Part shown: positions 23,801 through 29,759 of the stretch, in pieces
How positions within the stretch are numbered: the first letter of the stretch is position 1
Layout: every line of letters begins with the position of its first letter
DNA from: CAZSSM01 sp964609385
GTDB lineage: Bacteria > Planctomycetota > Planctomycetia > Isosphaerales > Isosphaeraceae
NCBI GenBank assembly: GCA_964609385.1
Contig: CAZSSM010000079.1
Location: forward strand, 1-31,452
Reading direction: 5' to 3'
DNA: 31,452 nucleotides
Notes under the pieces: generated by a model
What the model was told of the DNA's origin: nothing
Database searches by the model: none
Seen by the model: the letters and a program-made list of their open reading frames with translations, nothing else
Made by a program: the position numbers and the translations under genes

Positions 23801-24919
23801 CAGCAGTTCATAGAGGATCGCGCCGAGGGCGTAGATGTCGGATTGGACACCGATCTCGTGGGTGTCGCCTCGCGCCTGCTCGGGAGCCATGTAGCTAGGC
23901 GACCCGGCGACCCGACCGGGACGGCGATGGGCCAGGTCCTCCAGGCGCACCGCCAGACCGAAGTCGGCGATCTTGGGGATCCCGTCGGCGGTCAACAGGA
24001 CGTTGTCCGGTTTCAGGTCGCGATGGACGATCCGCATCCGATGTGCGGCATGCACGGCTCGAGCCAGCGTGACGACCAGACGGGCGGAGTCCCGGACCGG
24101 CTGGGGCGCCCCCTCGATCCGAGCGCGGAGCGACCCGCCTGTCATCAACTCCATCGTCACATACGGATGATTGGCCTCGGTCAAGCCGATGTCGAAGATC
24201 TCGACGATATTGGGGTGCACCACCTTGGCCGCATAGATCGCCTCGGTCCGGAACCGCTCCAGTCGCGTCGCGTCGGCGAACTCGGCGCGGTTGAGCATCT
24301 TCACCGCGACCGGGCGATCCAGATCATGATGACGCGCCTCGAAGACCTTCCCCATCCCGCCGCGACCGAGCAGCCTCAGCAGCGTGTAGCCGACGATCCT
24401 CGGCAGCTCCGGCGGACCGCCCGACGACTTGACCAGTCCCGGGCCGGACGCCGAACCCGTCCCGGACCCGGGTGAAACGATCGAGCAGGTTGCCGAACTC
24501 GCCGAGCCGTTGCCATGATCACCCTCGGAGACCGAGCGGGAGATCCTCAGGGTCCTGTCCGAATCAGAATCGCGATCGGCCGGGAGGACGAGTGTCTCCG
24601 GCGACCGATCGGTCTCCGAGACACATCCCGTTCCAGCGATCGCCGAGAGCGTACCCGATCCCGGCGCAACGACCTCAAGCGTCATTGAGGCCGATGCCTC
24701 CGCTCCGTTCCCGAACTCTTCAGGGCGATTGGTTTTGGTCGACTGATGAGACTCGCCTTGCCCCTCGACAACGGTCACGGGAGAACACGTCAAAGTGGGG
24801 CGAGGACTCGGAAGCCCTCCTCCACAATTCGGTTCGGGAACCGTCGATTCGTTGGGTGTGGTCTCGGCAGGGCCGGGAGGAGCCGGAGCCGATTGCGGTG
24901 TGCCTTCATGCCGCTGCAT
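20855..24919 (-). CDS. Transmembrane Ser/Thr protein kinase with TPR-type C-terminal region
   Basis: This 1,354-residue Hanks-type kinase has an unusual 175-residue low-complexity N-terminus rich in Ser, Gly, Pro and Glu. The kinase domain (about 176-440) has the Gly-loop GRGGMG (185-190), K207 in VAVK, HRDLKPDN (299-306), DFG (319-321), APE (345-347) and DIYALGAILYELLTGRPPF. All catalytic residues are present, so it should be active. A single membrane helix lies at about 464-486 and a coiled-coil-like stretch at 490-545. A long Ala/Arg/Leu-rich helical region to about 1250 contains recognisable TPR-like helix pairs, for example around 880-990. By the usual topology the kinase is cytoplasmic and the TPR region extracytoplasmic. 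ATG 24919 has GAGG seven bases upstream. Only 58 bases separate it from the giant propeller gene, so the two are probably co-transcribed. Substrates are unknown. Confidence 0.9.
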   Translation of the reverse strand: MQRHEGTPQSAPAPPGPAETTPNESTVPEPNCGGGLPSPRPTLTCSPVTVVEGQGESHQSTKTNRPEEFGNGAEASASMTLEVVAPGSGTLSAIAGTGCVSETDRSPETLVLPADRDSDSDRTLRISRSVSEGDHGNGSASSATCSIVSPGSGTGSASGPGLVKSSGGPPELPRIVGYTLLRLLGRGGMGKVFEARHHDLDRPVAVKMLNRAEFADATRLERFRTEAIYAAKVVHPNIVEIFDIGLTEANHPYVTMELMTGGSLRARIEGAPQPVRDSARLVVTLARAVHAAHRMRIVHRDLKPDNVLLTADGIPKIADFGLAVRLEDLAHRRPGRVAGSPSYMAPEQARGDTHEIGVQSDIYALGAILYELLTGRPPFKGGSVDETVLMLQVQEPVLPSLLVPKVPRDLETITLTCLAKEPSRRYADAEALAEDLENFLAHRPIRSRRTPAWERAWLWSQRSPAIVALILLAALLGVGAIGVGLRTVIAHYDGLRVEAERRATAEAELGDARERIAQDTRAGWRAAVEALTAFQVRYDEWPDLITRAEALQDQAVAKIERREETERRRAVVAQDRQIYQGRFLPRRDRVYARFTSLLLTAPRTTRAAGLFGDPFDESLDAGLPIAGPEGSGPELDAWSADLPDRLIADCTEALDLFQASDADGPIWTCRDLAHLGDEPELAARIRSDCVELLSIRAEAWGRSGADRLAERALADLDAAEGLLGRPTRSVLEQRIAILRQLGRNEAQARAERALADLDDSSTPSDRFNEGLLAYRAGEIARARTLFESARQAESDRADSVWSSILLGLCLLRQETPNPEAALLCFDAYPDPETPPWLALIRGHAHAIRGRESDMTQALRLYDRALASPALSDRERSAALVSRGLVHLRCAKFDPALADQEAALDLDPKSGPAHRARIAVLEAADRRVEALDAYDTALTAQPDDPTLHLGRARIRLDLGRTSEEVRTDLEAAAQRIASDRPEDAPELRLRIASIHRALARRAPNDPEVVSDLRAAEALCQQALAVRSEALAPRLALLSVGIARLGHEPSLELLMRSRDLCDDLLSRFVGLDDWESLGLSPDDSSRIRAWLHATRGRIGVIQIEWDPEGASDSSGDLHELSRLLVEAIAHYRQAIQIVEMAGVDPKPDWIREQAWAHLFLAEDALATAQASRSRVTDPPTGSSRAALDAAHVAFDRLLEGDPDDLDARVGRGFVRARMGQDAGALDDHGVVEAALRERRELTRPTRSGLSLLRLAHWNTRIWMILGRRDLEKYRRRLVDEARAGRETRNGLAELERRERRLARLGRDRLIATLQACPSQDVVRVAERLLSDPLLEPIRIDLHRWLRSEHPSLFASR

Positions 24920-24996
24920 CGGCGTGCCTCAACGGAGGGCGAAGGGATGCAACTTCAGACCAATCGGTGATCCTAACCGGACAATCTTAACAAAGC

Positions 24997-25026
24997 ACTG
25001 TAGTTGCTCCAGTCGCCCAGCGTCAA
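24997..25026 (-). promoter_or_regulatory. Candidate sigma-70-type promoter for the kinase and giant-protein genes
   Basis: On the minus strand TTGACG (25026-25021) is followed after 18 bases by TACAGT (25002-24997). The -35 matches the consensus at 5 of 6 bases and the -10 at 4 of 6. It would give a leader of about 70 bases before the ATG at 24919. It lies in the AT-rich gap, which suits a promoter. Other AT-rich hexamers nearby could also serve. Confidence 0.35.
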
Positions 25027-25197
25027 GACGACGCACCTCGAAACCAAACGTGACGCACAATAACCTTTGATAGAATTCGGAGTCCGACTGTGGCATTTTG
25101 TTTTCCAACGCCTGTTTTCCGCAAATTTGGCAAATAGACAAAAACCGCATGCAAAGAGTTATTTCACGATCCTTATAAATTGATAACGAGATTTAAC

Positions 25198-25217
25198 TGA
25201 TCGGACGGCTCCGATCA
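25198..25217 (-). terminator. Perfect 8-bp hairpin, possible terminator of the four-repeat protein gene
   Basis: TGATCGGA-CGGC-TCCGATCA is a perfect 8-base inverted repeat with a 4-base loop. In the minus direction it is followed by GTTAAATCTCGTT, an AT-rich but imperfect T-tract. It lies about 220 bases after the stop at 25437 and just before the AT-rich promoter region of the kinase, a sensible place to separate two transcripts. Confidence 0.4.
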
Positions 25218-25436
25218 CGGGAGAGGGCCGGTGGGCATCTCGGTGGAGCCTAGAACGCAGATCGGTCCGCGTCATGGGCTGGTGTCGCCGGCCGGCGGCC
25301 CGCCCCCCTTCGGACATTGCGCCCCAGCCCCAGGACGGCCCCGAGAAGGTCCGACTCCCCCGGCCAGACAGACAGGCCGACGGAGAAGGACGTCGTTCTC
25401 GCAAGAAGTGATCGATCGGGAGGCGATCGACGTCGA

Positions 25437-27410
25437 TCAGATCAGGCCGGCGTCGCCGGCGTCGTCCCCACCCGCGTCATCACCGCCATCGACGACCGTG
25501 CCGCCGCCATCGGAGGGCAATGGCGTGATGACGAACGGCGGAGGCACCGTGGGCAGGGCCTCGGTCGGCGGACTGACGATGTCGATGCCCAGGGCCAGGG
25601 CGCGGGTGCCCTCGATGGCCACGATCCGCGCGGACTCGATCGCGTCGTCGATGGCCGACCGGAACAGCTCGAAGGCCGCGCTGTTGCCGTTGGGCTCGGC
25701 GATGCTCAGCAGGTTCGAGGCGAGGCTGGTCGGCTCGGTCCCGGCCAGCGCCTCGAACAGGAAGGTCCGCAGCGCGAAGCCGGTTCGGACCGCACGCGGG
25801 GCCAGGAAGTTGAATCGGCTTAACTGGTCGCCGAGTTGGCGGGCCAACCGATCGGTTCGGGTCACGAAGAAGCCGTTGAGGATGTCAGCGCCGTTGGTCG
25901 CCAACGGACTGGGGACCTCCGCCTGGATCACCGTGCCGATCGGTAACGGTACGTCGAGCGTGGTGGCCCGGATCGTCGTGCCGACGGGCAACGTCGGGAT
26001 GCTGACCTGGGCCTCGATCGTCGTGCCGATCGGCAAGGCCGGGCCGGTCACCGTCTCGGTCGTGGTCACCTCGGCGGTGACCGTCGAGCCGGCATTCAAG
26101 GGGCGATCGGGCAGGTCGATCGCCTGGATCCCGGTCAAGGTGTTGCCGACCCGACCGGTGGCGGTGTAGCGGAAGGTTTGGCCGTCCGGTTCGGTCACCA
26201 GCACTGTCAGGCCGCCGGCCGGGACGACGAAGGCGTCGCCGTCGGCCAGGTTGAACAGGTTGTCCCCAGGCGTGTATACGCCGACCAGCGTGCTGCTGAC
26301 GGTCTGGGTCTGGGTGATCGTCCCGCCGAAGCCGCCGGTCTCCGAGTTGAAGGCCTGAACACCCAGCAAATTATTTCCAGCGCGACCGGTCGCCTGGAAG
26401 TTCGAGCTGATCGTTGAGCTGGGGTTGGCCGGATCGTCGAAGACGGCCGAGACCAGGAGTGGGTTGGCCGTTGTGGGCTGGCCGAACGAACCGCCGTCGG
26501 CCACCGAGAGCACGCCGCTGCCCGGCTGGTAGGAACTGGTCAGGAACGACGAGGTCGCGAACTGCCCGTCGGCGGTCCGGCCGAAGGTGCCGGTGGTCGG
26601 GTTGAAGATCTCGATGCCGGTCAGCGTGTCGCCGACCCGACCGGTGGCGCGGAGGATCACCTCGCTCCCGTCGGGCGCCTCGGCGACCAGTTGCAACGGT
26701 GCGTCGATCGTCGGCGTGTCGAAGGCCGAGCCGTCACTCAGGACCAGAGTGGCGTCAGTCGGATTGAATTGCCCGGCCAAGCTCGTGCTGATCGTGAGAT
26801 TGGGGTTCTGCGGCGTCGACGTCCCGGTCAACGGATTGATCGCCTGAACGCCCAGTAAGGTGTTGCCGACCCGACCGGTGACCTGGAAGGTGGTCGTCCC
26901 GTTGGCCGTGACGATCAAGGGGCTCTCCGGCGTGGGGATCCCGAAGGCCGGGCCATCGGCCACGACCAAAATTCCCGAATCGATCGCGTGTGGCTGGATC
27001 AACGGCGAACTGACGAGGTCCTGGGCCGAGGAGCCGATGACCGTCGCCTCGAACGCGTCGATGGCCGCCTGCGTGTCGTCCCGGAAGCTCTGGAACTCCT
27101 GATCGATCAAGCCCAACGGCGTTAATCGCTGCGGGAATTGAGGCGCATACGGATAGGTTCCCGCCCATCGCGGGGTGAACCGGGGCTGGACGAGGGTCTG
27201 GGGCTGGAAGGCGCGGATCATCCCGGCCGGTTGGGGCGACGTCGGGGTCGCCCAAGGCTCCGCCGAGACCGACGGCACGCCCTCGGCCTGCGCGATCAGC
27301 GCCGCCATCAACGGGCCGGCCAACGGCTGGCCCAAGCCCCCATCCATCATCGTCCGCTCTTCCAACCGATCGCTCAGTTCGGGACGATATCGTCGTGATC
27401 GAATGCCCAT
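25437..27410 (-). CDS. Secreted four-repeat protein of unknown function
   Basis: This 657-residue protein is not one I recognise. The N-terminus (RSRRYRPELSDRLEERTMM) resembles the LExR segment of planctomycete extracellular proteins; no ordinary signal peptide is seen. Residues 141-434 hold four degenerate beta-rich repeats. Each has an early 'L.ADG.AF..P' strand pair and ends in 'TGR.GN.L.G.Q..N' (TGR at about 178, 256, 341 and 418). This ending recalls a short motif in some phage tail or fibre proteins, but the likeness is weak. Three short units with LPIGTT or VGTTI follow (459-500), then a helical region (505-620) and a Pro/Gly/Asp-rich end. ATG 27410 has AGGGA about four bases upstream. 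Charged residues are sparse in the repeats and Thr, Gly and Asn are common, as in surface proteins. It lies alone between two gaps. Confidence 0.75.
   Translation of the reverse strand: MGIRSRRYRPELSDRLEERTMMDGGLGQPLAGPLMAALIAQAEGVPSVSAEPWATPTSPQPAGMIRAFQPQTLVQPRFTPRWAGTYPYAPQFPQRLTPLGLIDQEFQSFRDDTQAAIDAFEATVIGSSAQDLVSSPLIQPHAIDSGILVVADGPAFGIPTPESPLIVTANGTTTFQVTGRVGNTLLGVQAINPLTGTSTPQNPNLTISTSLAGQFNPTDATLVLSDGSAFDTPTIDAPLQLVAEAPDGSEVILRATGRVGDTLTGIEIFNPTTGTFGRTADGQFATSSFLTSSYQPGSGVLSVADGGSFGQPTTANPLLVSAVFDDPANPSSTISSNFQATGRAGNNLLGVQAFNSETGGFGGTITQTQTVSSTLVGVYTPGDNLFNLADGDAFVVPAGGLTVLVTEPDGQTFRYTATGRVGNTLTGIQAIDLPDRPLNAGSTVTAEVTTTETVTGPALPIGTTIEAQVSIPTLPVGTTIRATTLDVPLPIGTVIQAEVPSPLATNGADILNGFFVTRTDRLARQLGDQLSRFNFLAPRAVRTGFALRTFLFEALAGTEPTSLASNLLSIAEPNGNSAAFELFRSAIDDAIESARIVAIEGTRALALGIDIVSPPTEALPTVPPPFVITPLPSDGGGTVVDGGDDAGGDDAGDAGLI
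26109..26990 (-). repeat. Four tandem coding repeats of about 65-70 residues
   Basis: Repeat cores are at about residues 141-197, 211-277, 293-361 and 375-434 of the 657-residue protein. Each has 'VLSVADGGSFGQPT'-like and 'ATGRVGNTLTGIQ'-like segments at matching positions, spaced by 77-85 residues. On the plus strand the shared end reads as variants of gtgttgccgacccgaccggt. Confidence 0.7.
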
Positions 27411-27541
27411 CTGGTCCCTTGCCTCCTGCCGTCACCAGTGGCTCGAGAACGCCCCGACACCCTTCCTAGCCCCTATTATCCGCCCGATTAACACCGTCGC
27501 TTGATTCGAATCTCTCGATTCTCATCGCGAGGTGTCCATAT

Positions 27542-27601
27542 AAGGCTCGTCGCGATCGACGAGATCGGCGACTCCGAGCCCCTCGATCGACGTCGAGCCT
27601 T
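27542..27601. repeat. Extended imperfect inverted repeat between genes
   Basis: AAGGCTCG (27542-27549) and CGAGCCTT (27594-27601) are perfect arms, and the adjoining CGATCGA-containing bases extend the stem imperfectly. The whole forms a possible 60-base hairpin in the 271-base gap between the sulfatase-like gene and the four-repeat protein gene. No T-run follows on either strand. It may be a transcript-end structure. GATAAT (27480-27475, minus) is a possible -10 for the downstream gene, without a good -35. Confidence 0.35.
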
Positions 27602-27681
27602 TGTCTATGGCAGGATGTCGAATGACTTCAATCTTTCGATCACAGATCGACGCAATTCAGTCAGACCCAGACAACATTTTA

Positions 27682-29703
27682 TCAATACGCTGATTTGAAC
27701 TGAGCTCTGAGGCGTCTCAATGTTTGGGCTCGGCCGACCTCAGCGCTGAGGTCGCGCAGCTCGCCGGGGTCGTCGCGGAGGTCGAAGAGGCGTTCCCGGA
27801 GGCCGAGCGACTCGTGGAGTTGGCGTTGGTAGGCCCAACGGCCGTCACTCAGCAGCCAGATCGGCCCGGATGCTGCCGGCGTGTGCGGCGTCCTGCGCTC
27901 CCAGGGCATAGCCTGGACCTCGCTGAGGACCGGGGACGGTCCCGGCCGACCAGCATCCCGCGACTTGTCGTCCCAGAGCGAGGTCAACGAACCGCCAGGG
28001 AAGCGCTCGGGCTCCGGATCGCCGATCAGTTCGAGGATCGTTCGAGGGACATCCCGAAGGCTGACCGGCGTCGTGATCGTTGATCCAGGCGGGATCGAGG
28101 CGTCCAGGCCATCGCCGCCGAAGAGGATGAGCGGGACGTGGACGACCGGTCGGTCGAGGCTGACTCCATGGCCGATCCGGCCGTGCTCGCCGAGCATCTC
28201 ACCATGGTCGGAGGTGACGAGCACCAAGGTGTTCTCGAGGAGGCCGCGGGCCTCGAGTTCGCCGAATAAAGCGTCGAGCTGGAGGTCGATCCAACCGATC
28301 GCATCGTCATACGCGTTGATCGTGTGATGTCGGACCTCCGCTCGAGGCGCCGAGGCTTCGGGATCGTCGAGCGGCCTATCCCGCATCGCCTCCAACGCGG
28401 TCGTCATCGACTTCAGGCGATCGGGCATGATCTCCGAATACGGCTGCGTTGTGTGGACGGGCAGACTGTAGGGATCATGGGCGTCGAAGTAGTTCAGAAA
28501 CAGGAAGAAGGGTTGGTTCGGGTCCTCGGCACGGTCGAGCCAGGCCAAGGCTTCGGCGTTCAGTTGCTCGGCATCGAACCGCTGGCGCTGAAGCGGCCGA
28601 AAGATCCGTTGCTTCCGCTCGAAGCGATAGAGCAACCGTTGGCCCAGCGTGCAGGATCGGATCCATTCGCGCGGGGTGACCCGCCGGGTAATGTTGTCCG
28701 GGATGTCGTGATAGCGGAGAAATCCTCGGTCGAGCCCATACCGTGCGCTGCCGTAGAAGATGTTGCCGACGAACGCTCCGGTCCGATAACCGCGATCGCG
28801 GAGGTGTTCGGCCAACGTCCGGTGCGTGCCGTCGAGCGGCACGTCGACCCGGGCACTGGTCTCCGACGCCCAACGACCTGTAAACAAACTTGCATGTGTC
28901 CCCAAGGTATACGGCGTCGTTGACCGCGCCTGGTCGAACCGGACCCCGCGCTCGGCCCAGTGTTGAAGTCGAGGGGTCGTCGGCCGCTCGTAGCCGTACA
29001 GGCTCATGTTGTCCACGCGGACGGTGTCGAGCACGACCAGCAGGACATTGGGGGCGTTGGGCGTCGCCTCCGACCCAAAGCGCTGCCATCGCCACTCGGT
29101 CGTCGACGGCCATAGGCCGATCGCCACCACGAGAATCAACCAGAGGCCGACCAATATCGGGGCACTCCGACGAGCCAACCGTCGAAACCTCAACGCGTCG
29201 AAACGGACCCAAGGACCGAACCGGACCATCACCCCGGTCACAAGAATCAGCGCAGCCCGCGGATCCAGCTTCGGAATCACGCCGACGACGCTCCAAGTCC
29301 CCAGGCCAAGTAGGGCGATCGGTAAAAGGCGGTTGACGACCCGAGGCGCGATCTGACGGAACAGACCGACGATCATCCCCAGTATGAGAAACGCCGAGGC
29401 CAACGCCGATGGAGCCATCCAAGGCGCATGCCAGTTGACCCAGAGGTCGAGGCTGACGAACCGGTGCTCGACAGCGCCCCAAACCAACCGCAACAGACCC
29501 TCGACCAGCCCGCAGGCCAAACCGAGCCAGCCGCACAAGAACCAGATGACCGGGCCGGGCAGCCGAACCGCCTCATGACGACTCGCCGCAATCCGCTCGA
29601 CGAAACGCCTCGAGGGGATACCCAAGCGCCGTAGACCACGCCCCTTCTCGTGTGTCGTCAACGAAACGTTCTCGGCCCCCTCACTCCAATCGTTATCGGA
29701 CAT
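27682..29703 (-). CDS. Membrane-anchored sulfatase/alkaline-phosphatase-superfamily protein
   Basis: This protein has 673 residues. The N-terminal third has five likely membrane segments (about 52-74, 96-117, 124-144, 149-162, 182-199). An extracytoplasmic sulfatase-fold domain follows (about 218-670). Metal-site features are NVLLVVLDTVRVDN (D226), NYFDAHDPY, and TSDHGEMLGEHGRIGHG (D499, H500, H512). The nucleophile position reads YTLGTHASLFTG: Thr266 replaces the Cys/Ser of the C-x-P-x-R sulfatase signature. Formylglycine chemistry is therefore unlikely. The layout resembles lipoteichoic-acid synthase or phosphoethanolamine transferase, which use Thr and have N-terminal membrane helices. ATG 29703 has GGGA six bases upstream; an in-frame TTG at 29727 has no ribosome site. 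It follows a paralogue after 56 bases. The substrate is unknown; an envelope phosphate or sulfate ester is plausible. Confidence 0.85.
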   Translation of the reverse strand: MSDNDWSEGAENVSLTTHEKGRGLRRLGIPSRRFVERIAASRHEAVRLPGPVIWFLCGWLGLACGLVEGLLRLVWGAVEHRFVSLDLWVNWHAPWMAPSALASAFLILGMIVGLFRQIAPRVVNRLLPIALLGLGTWSVVGVIPKLDPRAALILVTGVMVRFGPWVRFDALRFRRLARRSAPILVGLWLILVVAIGLWPSTTEWRWQRFGSEATPNAPNVLLVVLDTVRVDNMSLYGYERPTTPRLQHWAERGVRFDQARSTTPYTLGTHASLFTGRWASETSARVDVPLDGTHRTLAEHLRDRGYRTGAFVGNIFYGSARYGLDRGFLRYHDIPDNITRRVTPREWIRSCTLGQRLLYRFERKQRIFRPLQRQRFDAEQLNAEALAWLDRAEDPNQPFFLFLNYFDAHDPYSLPVHTTQPYSEIMPDRLKSMTTALEAMRDRPLDDPEASAPRAEVRHHTINAYDDAIGWIDLQLDALFGELEARGLLENTLVLVTSDHGEMLGEHGRIGHGVSLDRPVVHVPLILFGGDGLDASIPPGSTITTPVSLRDVPRTILELIGDPEPERFPGGSLTSLWDDKSRDAGRPGPSPVLSEVQAMPWERRTPHTPAASGPIWLLSDGRWAYQRQLHESLGLRERLFDLRDDPGELRDLSAEVGRAQTLRRLRAQFKSAY

Positions 29704-29759
29704 CACGGTTCCCAATCTTATCAGCAAATGAAATGATCCGAAGAATTCCGGATCGTTCG

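Larger units (their letters stand above)
24920..25436. other. Gene-free 517-base stretch with an AT-rich core
   Basis: No convincing gene is present. About 24960-25200 is distinctly AT-rich compared with the surrounding DNA and holds a candidate kinase promoter and, at 25198, a hairpin. The part from 25218 to 25436 is GC-rich and looks like the 3' region of the neighbouring gene. A 73-codon minus-strand frame (25150-24929) ends nine bases before the kinase ATG, but its codon usage is unlike the real genes. Confidence 0.6.

Noticed and set aside
24929..25150. A 73-codon frame ahead of the kinase as a real gene
   Set aside because: There is no ribosome site, its codon use is AT-rich unlike the neighbours, and no family is recognised. 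It is kept only as a possible leader in the findings.
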